Shown here: positions 45,060 to 57,600 of the stretch, in pieces
How the letters are laid out: each line of letters begins with the position of its first letter
Position numbering within the stretch: position 1 is the stretch's first letter
NCBI GenBank assembly: GCA_029379385.1
Contig: CM055614.1
Location: forward strand, 14,079,528 to 14,143,527
Length of the DNA: 64,000 nucleotides
From: Quillaja saponaria
Lineage: Eukaryota > Streptophyta > Magnoliopsida > Fabales > Quillajaceae
Direction of reading: 5' to 3'
Translations under genes and position numbers: made by a program
The notes under the pieces: model-generated
Databases searched by the model: none
What the model was told of the DNA's origin: nothing
The model's input: the letters and a program-made list of their open reading frames with translations, nothing else

Positions 45060-45749
45060 GTTTCATTTCCTAATTTGGAGACATTGATTCTATCAGGCAT
45101 GGAGAGGACAATTTGGGATCACCAAATCTCCCCAAATTCTTTTTTCAAACTAAAATGGTTAGAGGTTACTAACTGCCAGAAACTAGTAACCATTTTTCCA
45201 TCTAACCTCGTTAAAAACTTTCAAAATTTGGAGACTCTTGAGGTTAAGAATTGCACTTCGGTGAAGGAGATTTTAGGCTTCCAAGAGCTATGTGATGGAA
45301 AAACGCTTGCTGGGGGAATTCCTTTTCAGAATTTACATACACTTGAGATAGATTCTTGTGATGGATTAATAAATTTAGTTACACTTAAAAGTACTCTAGT
45401 ACAGCTCCAGAAGTTGAGCATAAAGAATTGTGAGATGATAGAGGTAATAATATCTTCATCTGATCATCAAGGACAAAATGTTGAAGATGATGAGATTGCT
45501 TTCCCTCGGTTGAAAAGTTTGGAACTTTTTAATTTGCCAAACTTGAAAAGCTTTTGCTCCCAGAAATCGACCTTACAATTTTCATCACTGAAACAAGTGA
45601 TTGTATCAATGTGTCCCAAGATGGAGATGTTCTCCCCATTTGTCGTAGACGCTCCATTATTTAAAGGAGTTACATCACATGAATTAGATGATCAAATCCT
45701 TTGGAAAGGTAACCTCAACAGCACTATAAAGCAAATGTTTATGGAGATG
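45060..45749 (+). pseudogene. Receptor copy C, fused LRR exon 2/3
   Basis: 230 codons, open, with acceptor TTTGTGCAG and donor ATG|GTACGC. The first part equals exon 2 as far as KTLAGGIP, then sequence jumps to exon 3 at FQNLHTLEIDSCDG. Intron 2 and parts of both exons are gone. The join at 45326 sits in CCTTTTCAG, where exon 2 (ATTCCTTGTC) and exon 3 (TACCTTTTCA) share CCTT. The frame is kept, so this part alone could be translated; the rest of the copy is broken. Confidence 0.9.
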
Positions 45750-45921
45750 GTACGCACTTTGTTTCTCTCTTAAAATGCATGGTATCCAATGGCTTTCTTT
45801 TCCATGCATTTCTTTTTCGATCCATCTTCAACATTTTTGCTAAATAAATGTTCAGTAAAATCAATCATAAACATGATCAGTTTGTGCAACATAAAGAAAA
45901 TTTTACGATTCCTGAAATTAA

Positions 45922-45948
45922 CTATATATATATATATATATATATATG
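45922..45948. repeat. (AT)n microsatellite in intron 3 of copy C
   Basis: About 13 TA units, much longer than the matching places in copies A (near 24710) and B (near 32673). Confidence 0.85.
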
Positions 45949-46401
45949 CTTCCTTTTGAGTGATGGTGACATTGGATATAGTTATTAGTTTAGTTGTTAA
46001 TACATATTAACAATATAGACAAGTCTATTATTGTTAGAGCTAGCTACTTTTTCTTTCTCAATAAACTTGAACTAAACAAGACTAAGTTGAAAGTCTAATT
46101 TCCAACTATTGGAATGTCTCTTCAAGAGTAAGAAAAGCAGTTGAGTTTTCATTCACAATTATGTGGTTGGTTTAAGCTTTTTAATTTAAAAAAGTCCAAT
46201 TAACTAATAAGGTTTTAAATATATAAGCTGTAAGAAACTGTTATTTTTATATAACACCACCAGTACATTTCTCTCCAGTATCCACTATTCTTTTTTCCTT
46301 TTATATAACAAGTTGTTTTCAGATACAATAGCATTCTTTCATTGTTTCATTTTCTGAATAATTATCCTATCTCTTCATTTTCTATTTAAACTTCCCTGTA
46401 G

Positions 46402-46641
46402 CTTGAGGAAATGGCAAAAGGATTTCCAAGTACTGTAAACCATCCACTACATGAGAAGCATCAACTACTTCTGGCTCGGAGAAGATATGGTTGTAATGGG
46501 TGTGGTGCAAGTGCAGGATATGGCTGGTCCTATGTCTGTGGACGATGTGATTTTGATTTACATCCGAATTGTGCTTTGGAAGGCAATAATAAAGCCATTA
46601 ACGAAGCTGGATACCAGGAAGTTAAAGTAGTCCAAAGATGA
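46402..46641 (+). pseudogene. Receptor copy C, DC1 exon (intact frame)
   Basis: 79 codons from acceptor CCTGTAG to TGA. All eight putative ligands are kept (HPLH, CNGC, CGRC, LHPNC), ending VVQR. Its frame is open although the upstream receptor is dead. It could still be made as a small protein from the ATG at 46411 if transcribed. Confidence 0.7.
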
Positions 46642-47174
46642 GATATTTTTATGAAATGGAAGACTATCCGGAGTGTTGGAATTTGTAAAAAAGTTAAGAT
46701 TTTCTATGTAATTAATCTGAAAATTGAGTTAGTATGCTTGATCTTGGTTTTGTTGTTTTGGCTTTTTTAGAGAGAGAAGATTATTACATGGTAAATTAAT
46801 CATGATTATGGTTCATGTTAGGTTTGGCCCTACCCAATTTCGGTGAACATGTTATTGGGTTTTAAATAGGTTCTTAATAGGCATAAGTCTAAGTCTGAGT
46901 CTAAGTAATACCCAACAACTTGCTTGGTGTAAGATAAATTTTTTAATAATATTAAATATATATATTTTTTTAATTTTAAAAAATTCATGATTATTATGAT
47001 TAAAAGGGATATATAATAATTGTAACACTATATTTTGAATTTTTGAGTTTCAAAATTTTATCTAATGGGAAAACAATTTGATATTAATAGTTTTGATGTG
47101 AGAACTTAATTTTTAAATTTAAAATTTTTGAAAATGTAAAGAAGAAAATTAATTTGTTGGATGTTAGAGGTAAA
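46642..47174. other. Receptor copy C 3' flank, then A/T-rich sequence
   Basis: Homology to the DC1 3' flank of copies A and B continues to about 46810 without the gypsy insertion. Beyond that I see no gene. Confidence 0.5.
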
Positions 47175-50100
47175 TGTCACACTTCTCATGGAGACTATGA
47201 CTGATCGGAGGAATAGTAACCAAACCTTCATAACCCTGACTCAAATAAAGGAACGACCATGACTCTTGACTCACCAATGAATAAAACCAAGAAATTATAA
47301 AGACAAAAATTAACATTAAGAACTTGTTGATTACAACAAATCATAACTTACTAAATTTCGACAAAGGTCCCTTTCAATATGGAACATGCCTTAAAATACA
47401 ATCCTATAAACTCTTTTTATTACTCAACACAATACAAAGACAATAAGGAGCTATACTCCATTTACACCATCAACAAAACAAGTACTAGAATATTACAACA
47501 TACCACATCAACACTCACAGTGCTAATGTGACTGCAAACTTTCAACCTTAACTCTAAGTATGAGATTCCGAGGCATACCTTATCATCAAATCCTTAGCAA
47601 AACTCCGTATTGGTGGTTAACTTCTTTTGAGGTCCTGCTACTAAAAAAAATATAACTACAAGAAAAGAGGTGAGTCCTACGGACCCCGTGAGTGAAAAAT
47701 CGTACCCAAAGGGTACTAGCATCACTCAGCACAAACATATAATATATATATTAACATCATGTAACATGATTCACATACCATTTCACATTACACATATACA
47801 TTGTAAGTTTCACAAATTCACAATTTATATGACACACAGAATCACAATTTAAGTCAGCGCAACAATATCACACAACGCAATCAAAGGTCCAACGAGTAAC
47901 CTAGCCCTGCACACCAGTATCACCCCCTACCAGCCATTTACGCGCCAGCACACCAAATTAATTCTCTGTACACAATCCATCCCACCGGGGCTGAGCACTC
48001 AATTTTTTAGAAAATATTCATTCAGAATAAAGATTTCTCATGATTTCAAATCAGAGTATCCTAGGTGCACCTGGATTTTCAATTTCGAAGATAAAATCAC
48101 TTTTCATAAAAATCTCACTTTGTTGGTCCTTATCAAACACAACCAATGTCAAACACAACAACCAATATCAGCAAACATCATTCAAACAAATTACTGAAAC
48201 ACTTTACTAGCTTACTTTCCATATATCAAGTATATTCAAATAAACACATAATTACATATACGAATCTAGCTCCTAAAGGCAGCAATTAACCACTCACTAT
48301 ATGATGAATCACATTTCTCGCTCAATCCTCGAATCCAAGCGTCATTGGTTCAATAATGCATTCATGGGCTGAAAGTCATATTTTCAAATATTACTTATTT
48401 TATAAACTTCATAGTTATGCTCATTTTACTCACTTAAATTTAAATATCTACTCTCATATCCTTCATTAAAACCCTATGCCCTTTTAGACATTCTACCAAT
48501 GTCTCGAGGCAACTTAAATTCTGATTCATGTATGTGTATATATTTATACATACATCAACCAAGAAGTTAACATTTATTTTCTTAATTCCACTTTACTCAT
48601 CTTATAAAAGTTCAAATTAAGTTATATGCTTAAAATTAATTAAAAGCATGAGTTACAAATTCCCAATATTCATCAACTAAGTTCCAGGATCTTCCCTTTT
48701 CTTAACTATTTGCCCAACTGTGTTTCGTAATGAGTTCTTAAACTTTTATTTAATTTCAGCTAACAACTAACTCCCAAGGATCAAATATTTATTTTGAGAG
48801 CATTTTAATTTCATTTTTATTTATTTTAATAAACTAACCTAAATTCCTAGGATCCACAATACCAATCATTCCAATATTAACCTTTATATTACTCATGATC
48901 CAATTATGGAATTCAATATAAATTACTTACTAACTCTTAACCAAATAATCAAACTACCTATTTGTCCACTATACCGATGCTCAAGTTCCGTACCTTCTAA
49001 TTAATCATTTAATTAGTAAAACTTATGTACTTAACTGTTGTGTATACCTATATATATATATTTATTATTAAAATCTACATAATTCACTTACCCTTGATAC
49101 CCTACTCTCTATTATTAAATTCAATGTAAATTTATTATTAACATTAACTAAAAACCTAAATTATACATTCCTACCATTAACACAATTCTATTGTTGTTTT
49201 CACTATTTGCGTTTCACCTATCAGAGTCCATGCACATTAATTATTTAATCCTCCATTACAACATAATATATATATCTATAATCCTAATTTTCGTTATACA
49301 TAATTCAAATTTTATAATTTAACTTTAACATAGCCAACTTTTATGTTTTCTAATTAGCTACTTCATAATTGAAACTCATATCAATTAATTCGACTATGCA
49401 TCTAGTATTCCCAATCTAACATTCAATTCCTAACAAATTCTTCCCTTTACTTAATACATATAGGTTCTACTTATATTCACCACTGCCCAAAACTAAAATC
49501 ATCCTTCTAACTCTCTAAATTTCTACCCTCAACCATTTCTAATAAGAAAAAAAACTCTAATTCCCAAAGGAAATAAATAATTTAGTTAATAAGAGGCTTG
49601 GAAAATACCACAAACTAGTAGCTGCATCACAAAACAGGATGGTGGCTGCACGTAGGACTATGACTGTCAAAGGAGAAGCTAATGCCGCCAACTAAGGCAG
49701 CTAGAATCCCAATCGAACCAGCCATCATAATCTATAACAGATCCCCTTCCAAATTCGATCACTACCAACCAAACAAAGGAGGAATGAAATCACCCTAGCT
49801 GCTGCCCAACACAAGGCTTACGGTGGCTTGTTGCTGCCTCCTACTGCCTTGCTACCGTGGTGGTTAAGGGTAGCTATTGTTGTTGCAACAAGCCCTCCCA
49901 TCTCCAGCTACAACGCTCCAAGGAAAAGCCAACAGGAGCTAAGAACAAGAAGGAGGAAAAGAAGATAAACTCGGGTACAAAGGAGGAAGATGCCACTGCA
50001 CAGTTACCAAGCAACATCCAAGAAGCTTCAAGAGCGAAAACAGGGGAGGAAGGAACCAGAAGAATCGTGAAAGCCAGGGAGACTCAATTGGCCTTGAAAG

Positions 50101-50508
50101 TGGACTGTATACAGCTAGCAAAAGAGCTGAAATTGAAGGAGGAAGGAACAACCATCAAAGAAATAAAAAAAACAGCTGCAAGGAGGACGATTCAGCAAGG
50201 AATTCAGTACCACCCAAAACAAAGGAAAGAAAAAACAAGACACGGTTAGACAGAGGCATCTACTGCTATCCTCACTTGAACTCTCTAGACTAGGGAGGGC
50301 TGAATTGAAAGGAGCAACACACATAGATAAGAAGGAGAGGAGGTATTTTTCCTCGGCTGCTATAATCAGTCACCAGAAAATTCTAGAGTCTCCTCCCAGT
50401 GAACAATTTTTTTGAAGAGTCTAGAACAAGGGGGTAAGGAAGCTCACGACACCAAAAAAAAAAAAAAAAATCTCTTCCTCCCTAAAGCTATGTCGGTTGT
50501 AGGGTACA
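47175..50508 (+). repeat. Probable long LTR (about 3.3 kb), gypsy type
   Basis: Begins TGTCACACTTC and ends near GGGTACA. There is no supported gene. It contains GAGGTGAGTCCTACGGACC (47668), a G/C-richer block rich in CTGCTGCC and AAGG words at 49620-50400, and otherwise A/T-rich filler, a pattern familiar from very long plant gypsy LTRs. No clear target duplication was found, so solo-LTR status and both borders are uncertain. The 130-codon frame at 49857-50249 is Lys/Glu-rich and not convincing as a gene. Confidence 0.35.
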
Positions 50509-52242
50509 TAGATACAAAAAAAATAAAAATAAACCACACACCATAATATAAAATTGTTAAATTAAAAGGTGAAAATTTAATGTATAAATTTATGTGTGTG
50601 CATATATATATTATAATTATTTGCTAATTGATTTCTTTTTTTTTGTGTTTGTTAAGTTTTCACTCGACAATAAAAATTACATAATTATGTACAATATATA
50701 CCAATGTTTGTTTATTTATTATTATTTTTTCATCGCATAAATTTTTATTCACCTTGTCTCACCAAGTTACATACAAAAATTTATAAAATCTACATAAAAA
50801 AATATCAAAAAATATAAATTTGTGAGGATTATAACAGTAACGTAATATAGTTATATATAGAATTTTAAATTCGTTACTATTAATCTTGTGGGAAAAATAA
50901 GTATCAAAATTATTTATAATTATCTTATATTATCATGTGGATGTGACATTACTAACGAATAAAATATTGTTATATAAGTTTGATTTAAAAAAGTTATGTT
51001 TCTGTAAATAAATAATTAAATAAAAAGCAATTTATGAAAGAAATGAAAAACTTTTAAAAAATAAACTAAAACTAAGAAAACTTAAATTAAATTAAATTAA
51101 ATTGTTCCATATTTCGTTCTGCCCTCAAGAACCCATATCTGGCTTTCTCTTCCCCTCCATAGCCAGAGAATATGGGGCAAGAGTTTTCAGTTGGAAGCTT
51201 CGCCTTCACTCATGGAGGCTAGGAAAATATTTTCAAAGCTCTGTCAAGCAAATTGAAAATTTTAGGGTAAAGGGATTTAAGAGAAATTTGGTTTGATTTT
51301 GAGTGGGTTTACATAGGGCTTAGGTGGATTTATATTTTAAACTATTATTAGGTTTTGGGGTTGAAATTTGGGGTTGATAGGCATTTGTTTGAGTTTAGAT
51401 TTGAATTGAATAGGATTTTCATGGGGTTTAGGTGAATTTCTCTTACGAAGTGTTTTGGGGTTATGAAATTAGGGATTAATGGTGAACTGTTGTTGGAAGA
51501 TGGGTCTTTGTTATAGGCAACATTTGTGATCCAAGTTCAGTTTAGGGATTTTGGCAACTAGTTGATAGGATGGATGTGTTTTTGGCCGTGCTCCTCAATT
51601 TGTTTGCAATAAATATACTTTAGTTATGATTGCCTGATTAATTAGCCATGACTGTGAAAGTGTTACTGTAAATGGAGGTGGTGGTGGGTATGGAAAATAA
51701 TGAAGTGGTGGTTATGGAGTTAAGATGGTGGTTATGTAAGGTGGTGGGGGTGAGGAAGAATGAGAAATTATAAGTTTTTTTTTTTTTTGAATTTTTTTAA
51801 AATTTAAGTTTTTCCTTTTTAAATATAATTTTCTCTTTTTTTTTTAATGCATGCCACATGCCAATTTTGTATTCATCATTATTCGTAAGTTATCCACATA
51901 AAATTCTGTTTGTCCACATCAGAAGTATTTATCAGAAGTGGGACTTACCGTCATTGCAGGGATGTAACTGATAAGTTTTTCAAATTATAAGGATGAAAAT
52001 GAAACATTTTAAATTATAAGGATGAAATTGATTTTTCGAGTAAAATATAGGGATGAAAAGTGTAATTTAGACTAAAAAATATTACCAAAATTTGATTAAT
52101 TGGAATTAAATTGTACTATTTTTTTTAATTATTTATGTCCACATGACTTAGCAAATTTTATTTTTTGAAACAAATTTGTTAAGAAATATATATTTGCTCC
52201 AACTAACAAAATTTGCAGGATCTGCCCTTGTTTTGTTTAAAG
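50509..52242. other. Intergenic, no gene recognised
   Basis: A/T-rich, with a more balanced segment at 51090-52080 carrying GATGAAA and ATTATAAGGATGAAA words repeated near 51990-52060, probably transposon-derived. Nothing can be named. Confidence 0.4.
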
Positions 52243-52860
52243 CCCGTTGGTTTGCTATTTGAAACAATGGTTGCTTCATATTTTTTTATAAAATAAAAAA
52301 TAAAAAAAAATTGTTATTGAATGCATTTGTTAAAATTCTACAAATAGAAAATTTGTAACATCAATTATGATAGTTGATCATGATTTCAACACTATTGAAT
52401 GCATAAATTGCTACTTTTAAAAAGTTTTAATTTATAAATACTATATTTATTGTAGTTTAACAAATATTCTTAGGACACCGTTAGAAAAAACTATGAGTTG
52501 TCCTAAAAAGTGTCTAAAGGCACTACTTAAGATTTTTTAGTATTTATAACAATAGTTGACCATCATTTCAGTATTTAATCCATAAATTATTACTTTTTAG
52601 AAAATTTTAATTTTTAAAAATCAACATTATTGCATCTTAACAAGTGTTCTTAAAACATCTATTTGAAAAATCTATAAATAAGTCTTCAGAAATACCAAAA
52701 AAATAAAAAATGCTAGCTGATACATGCCAAGAGGATAGTCTTAATAATTTTTTTTAAACAGTGTTATCTACCTTTAATGCTATTCTAAAATACTATAGTA
52801 GAATAGTGTAAATTAATTAAATTTAAAGTAATTAGATGATTAATTTTTTTTCCTCCTAAT
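52243..52860 (+). repeat. Third copy of the receptor downstream flank, without the hAT element
   Basis: Aligns with 26935-28080 and 34700-35900 from the GTTTGCTATTTGAAACAA word through ACATGCCAAGAGGATAGTCT. At 52505-52520 it has GTGTCTAAAGGCACTA where the other two copies have the element flanked by CTAAAGGC, i.e. the unoccupied site. It places a piece of receptor flank 1.6 kb upstream of HSFA8. Confidence 0.85.
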
Positions 52861-54300
52861 TATTACTCAATATCTCATCCATTCACATACAAAAAAAAAT
52901 ACAAAAAAACTTATTCATCTTTTATTTATAAGATTAAATATATGCCAATTATTTAATTGAAAAACTAAAACAAAGAAAAGCAAATTTACAATCACAAACT
53001 AACCAATTCTCTTTTATTAGTGTCTTCCTTATATGATTTACCTTTTAAAATAGCTTTTGGGCTTAAGTTTTTCTACAAAACTATTTGGTAATAGAAGTTT
53101 CATTTTTTAAGCTTTACGAAATAGTATTTTTGGACTTTTTAGAGTCTTAAAAGCTAAAGTAAAAAAAAAAAAAAAAAGTATTTTCATATAGAAAGCAAGG
53201 GAATTTCAAATAAATTTTTTTTGGTGTATTAGGAGTACTCAAACTTGACACTAGGAGGTGAGAGAACTAGTAACAAACTATTTAAACTAAGTTGTCAGTG
53301 GTAATAATTATTTTATTTAAACAAATATAACCATAATATTTGTTAAAATTATATTTTTAGTCATTTTAATACTCAATATCATTTTAAGAAAAATAAATTT
53401 AAATAATATTTTTATATCATACAACACTTTTACGTTGACTCATCCAAACACTTTGTTAGCTTGTTATATAGTTGTTTTTAAACCGCTTATACAAATCTTA
53501 AACTAAACAATTTGTCTAGAATTTTACATGCCTTTGGAATACACAGGAAAAAAAAATTACACTAAACCAATTTTATATATATTTTCTCTAACATAAAAAG
53601 CATGTTGTGTATGAGAATACTGGCAAAGATAAATGTGCAAAGAATCAATCAATCAATCAATCGCACCACACCCAAAATACTCAAATTATTATTATTATTA
53701 TTTTTTTCACTTTCTTATGAGTAAAAATATGAGATTATACTCTATTTAGTTTAACTTTTAAATAGTTTTTGATTTAAATTTTTTATACAGTTGTTTAGTA
53801 ATAAAAATTTAATTTTTAATCTTTACAAAAAGATATTTTTAGACTTTTTAAGTACTAAAATTTATTTTGAAAAAAAAATTAAAAAAATTAAAATAGTAAA
53901 CAAGAGAAATTTAAATTAATTTTAATAATTATTTTATTTATATAAATATAATTTAATAATTTTAATACTGAATATTTTTTTAAAAATAAAATAATTATTT
54001 TATTTTTTATGAGTGAAAAATTTGAGATTATGGGGATTGAAAAGAATGGAGTTGGAGGTCAAAAGAACAAAAAGACTCGATAGTCAAAACTCCAGTATGA
54101 CGAGTCACGATCACGCCCTTCATCAGTTTTCGGCGTTACTTCCTGGTGTCTCGAAAAGCACGGCTTCTTATTGGTCATAAAATAACAAATATCTCAAAAG
54201 CACCCACCGCACCATAATAAACCGCATAAAAATCTCACGACTTTTCTTTGCTCGCTCCTCAAGTCAGCATATTCCTATTTCCAAATCTCCTAAGCGCGGT
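52861..54300. other. A/T-rich region upstream of HSFA8
   Basis: Homopolymer-rich. No gene recognised. (AATC)n is at about 53645-53662. The last 200 bp before the gene become more G/C-balanced and probably hold the promoter; no clear heat-shock element array could be read. Confidence 0.45.
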
Positions 54301-54428
54301 CTTGGCCAAAATTTCCATTCCGTCCGTACAATTTTCTCTCCCAATTTTCTTTTTCCTTCAATTCGACTATCCAAACATTTTCTTCAAGAAAAAGGTTTGC
54401 TTATAATTTGCGGCACTCAGTCCAAGCT

Positions 54429-54656
54429 ATGGTGAGAAAATCGGCAGAAAATGGGTCTGCTTCTGCATCAGTGCCCCCTTTCCTGAAGAAGTGTTATCAA
54501 ATGGTGGACGATGAGTCCACGGACTCGGTCATATCGTGGAGCCAAAACAATGATAGCTTTGTTATCTGGGACATGACTCAGTTCTCGGTGGGTTTGCTTC
54601 CAAAGTATTTCAAGCACAACAATTTCTCTAGCTTCATCAGGCAACTCAATATCTAT
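54429..54656 (+). CDS. HSFA8: Heat stress transcription factor A-8-like, exon 1
   Basis: 76 codons from ATG to the donor TAT|GTAAGT in phase 0. They hold the first two thirds of the winged-helix DNA-binding domain: [30 protein letters not shown], and [20 protein letters not shown] with the recognition helix. The intron position inside this domain is the one conserved throughout plant HSF genes. The protein binds heat-shock elements as a trimer in the nucleus. Joined to 56161-57135 it gives 400 residues, near the usual size for this subgroup. Confidence 0.95.
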
Positions 54657-56160
54657 GTAAGTTTCTTACGTGTTTTTGTTTTTCCTTAAATGGGTTACTT
54701 TATTATTTTTTGCTTAGTTGAATGTTCGAATTGCCGTGTTTTCGAGGGGCTTTGTGGCGTTGGCCTTGTGTTTAACTGGTTTTTTTTTTTTTTTTTTTTT
54801 TTGTGTGTTAATCTCCAACCAATGTTTCTGGGTTTTGTTTGGATAGTATACCAAAAGAATCAGTTTGATTTGAACTACAAGCTTATGTTACAAGAATGTT
54901 TTTCCTGCTACAGATATGACTGTCTTATGTGGAAATTTAAAGGTTTATTCATATGATTTTAGTCCATTATAAGATTGTCAATATCTGGAATTTGCAGGTC
55001 CCTAAGATCAAAATCTAAATTTGGAAGCCAGCTTTGCAATAGAGATTCTTAGTTAAGGAAGTCTAAACTATTGTATAATGTGTAAAAAAGATGCATCAAT
55101 GGTCTATAACTTTTCATTAAAGAAATATTCTGGAAGTCTTTATAATGGTCGTGCATATTTGTAGAGCTTCCATACACTTCTATTTTCTTGTTTTGGAATT
55201 TGGACTTGCTAAATAAGCAAGGATGCGTGAAGCTACTACAATGGCTGAGAGTAACTCTGTAGCAGCTACCTTCGTGTATCATATATCTAGTGTTCTCAAC
55301 AAACCAATATCTAGAAATTATCATGCATTCAAGTTATGTTTGTACAAGCAAACTACTAGATACTGCAATATTCTCCATTTCATTTCTTCTTGCCCACGTG
55401 ATTGTTCTCACTTCCCTCTTTCTTGTCAACAGTTATATTAATTGCATCAACATGTCATTTATCATTGCTCCTTCAAAAGTTAAAAGTGATTTGTTATATG
55501 TGATGTAATGGCTAGTACATGTGCTTTATGTGTGCCATTAAAGCATGGAATGTTAACTCTAAGAATGAGAGTGGTAATGAAGATTGAGTTCCTATGATGC
55601 TTTTCTTCTTGAAAACTATGTTCCAAAGGTAGAGTTCGGTGGAAGAAGAGTGCTTTTACTTCTATGTTTCTTTTTTGCTACTGAATTTTATTTTTCCTGT
55701 TTGCAGCAATAAAGAAAAGAATGTTTCGGTTGTCTTGTTCAACAACCATGTTAATGATTTATGGTTAGAAATAAAACTATTTAGGATGAGGCAGCTATAG
55801 TAAGTGTGGTTTACGTCACTTATCATTTTAAGCGATTAATAATCTATCTAACAGCAAAAGCTACTGCATGGTATCTTTTTTACATGTACAACTGCACTTT
55901 TAGTTTCCCATGCATAATAGATGATCAACCCAGTAATACTTCTGTGAAAAGCATCCTTTCTACTTGCTCTATTATTCTTTTTTAACCATATGTTCAACTT
56001 GCTCACAGCTGGTTCCTAAAGTGTAGCTATTTTCTCACAAGTACATTCCCTCGCCCTCTCTCTTGCCATTATGTGTTCTGTCACTGCCAAAGACTCAAAG
56101 TAAATTTATACTTTAAATCATCAGTCAAAAGTCAGTATCAGTAACTATAGATGCTTCCAG
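54657..56160 (+). other. HSFA8 intron
   Basis: 1504 bp from GTAAGT to TGCTTCCAG. Contains a poly-T run at 54780-54802. No other gene is seen inside. Confidence 0.9.
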
Positions 56161-57135
56161 GGTTTCAGGAAAGTTGATACGGATCGTTGGGAATTTGCGA
56201 ATGAAGGATTTATTAAAGGTCAGAAACATTTGTTGAAGAACATCTCTAGAAGGAAACACACTCCAGGTGCAGATCAGCAAAAAGGGTCAAACCAGCAGGA
56301 CAAATCTGATGAACAAACAGAAGGAGTTGCAAATTTTGGGCTGTGGAATGAAGTTGAGAATCTCAAGGCTGATAGAAATGCACTTACACAGGAGTTAGTT
56401 AAACTTAGCCAGCACCAGGAGTCTGCAGAGAATAAGTTACTCCTCCTGAGGAATCGCCTTCAAGGAATGGAAAAGAATCAGCAGCAGATGTTGTCATTCT
56501 TAGTTATGGCCATGCAAAGCCCTGGGATTTTGGTTCAGCTGCTTCAGCCGAAAGAAAATAATTGGCGTATGTCTGAAGCAGGCATTATGTTGGAACAAGA
56601 TAACCGGGCCAATGAAACAGTTGTTTCTGATGGGATGATAGTAACATACAAACCACCTGTAAGTGAAGCAGCCAAACCTGTGCAAACACCACATGCCGGT
56701 TCAGAAGAACAACATAATTCTGATTCCTCTGCAGATGGGTTAAAAGATTTTTTCATTAATTCTGAATTTTTGGAAGTGCTTATGGATGAAAAACTGAGTC
56801 CGTTAGACAACCATTCTCCATTTATCCTACCAGATTTACCTGATGATGGTGCATGGGAGCAGCTGCTTTTAGATAGTCCTTTCCTGGAAAAAGGTGAAGA
56901 TTCAGTGCTGGAAGGTGAAGTACCCATTGACAATGGAATGGAGATGGAACCTATTATACCTGAAACTCCGATTAAAAAATCTCAAGATTTTGAGCTTCTG
57001 GTTGCACAATTGGAAAATACTCAAAACTTTGGGGTGGACTCTGCAATTAGCGAGGATGATTTGGAGAACTCGCAAAGTCTGGAATTTCTAACTGAGCAGA
57101 TGGGACTCCTGGTGTCTGAACCAATACCACAGTAG
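56161..57135 (+). CDS. HSFA8: Heat stress transcription factor A-8-like, exon 2
   Basis: Continues the DNA-binding domain (GFRKVDTDRWEFANEGF, to about residue 109), with a basic NLS-like KNISRRKH. The HR-A/B coiled coil spans about residues 140-202 (LWNEVENLKADRNALTQELV to LSFLVMAM) with the extended spacing of class A factors, used for trimer formation. An AHA-type activator is GAWEQLLLDSPF (about 306-317). A leucine-rich export-like segment, LEFLTEQMGLL, is at 383-393. The stop TAG is at 57133. The A8 assignment rests on the QGMEKNQQQMLSFLVMAM block and overall layout; A4/A5 are less likely. No disruption was seen. Confidence 0.93.
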   Translation, partial: GFRKVDTDRWEFANEGFIKGQKHLLKNISRRKHTPGADQQKGSNQQDKSDEQTEGVANFGLWNEVENLKADRNALTQELVKLSQHQESAENKLLLLRNRLQGMEKNQQQMLSFLVMAMQSPGILVQLLQPKENNWRMSEAGIMLEQDNRANETVVSDGMIVTYKPPVSEAAKPVQTPHAGSEEQHNSDSSADGLKDFFINSEFLEVLMDEKLSPLDNHSPFILPDLPDDGAWEQLLLDSPFLEKGEDSVLEGEVPIDNGMEMEPIIPETPIKKSQDFELLVAQLENTQNFGVDSAISEDDLENSQSLEFLTEQMGLLVSEPIPQ

Positions 57136-57600
57136 ACAAATAAAATAGAAATCTTAGCACACTTTGTGCAGCTTTGCAATCTTCACAGAGACTTATTACA
57201 CCATATATGTAAGTCTGTTCTCCCTCCTTTCTTTGTTTTCATGTAAAAACATATTTGAACCCTTTACTATAAGTACTGCTACAAAGCATTTCACCAGTGA
57301 CTGCATGTGTGTCTATGTTTGTGTGATTATTTATGCTTCGAGTAACTTGTTTTAAGCTGATTGGACTTAGAACTTTATTAACCAATTACTATTTATTCTG
57401 TTTATTGTCAGATTTTGGGATCTTGCATTATACCATGAACAAGTATTGGGGAGGAGCTGCAAGGTGGAGCTCTTATCCTTGAATGATGTATCAAATATTT
57501 CTAACCAAGTCTGGATGATAAGCTGAACACATTGTCTCAAGAGAGAATGTAATAATCCTGCCACACTCCTAGTGGCATTTTTGATAGTTCAAACCTCACA
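57136..57600 (+). other. HSFA8 3' UTR with a possible intron
   Basis: A good donor (ATAT|GTAAGT at about 57209) and acceptor (TTATTGTCAG ending at about 57414) could remove about 205 bp. This is consensus-based only. No clear poly(A) signal cluster was pinned down. Confidence 0.3.

Noticed and set aside
49857..50249. 130-codon Lys/Glu-rich frame
   Set aside because: Low-complexity purine-rich sequence inside a probable LTR, with overlapping minus-strand frames of similar length; no domain.
47175..50508. CRISPR-like or bacterial features
   Set aside because: No regularly spaced repeats here or elsewhere; the window is plainly plant nuclear DNA, and no tRNA or rRNA gene was recognised either.
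54150..54300. Heat-shock elements in the HSFA8 promoter
   Set aside because: Scattered GAA and TTC triplets are present but I could not read a contiguous nGAAnnTTCn array.
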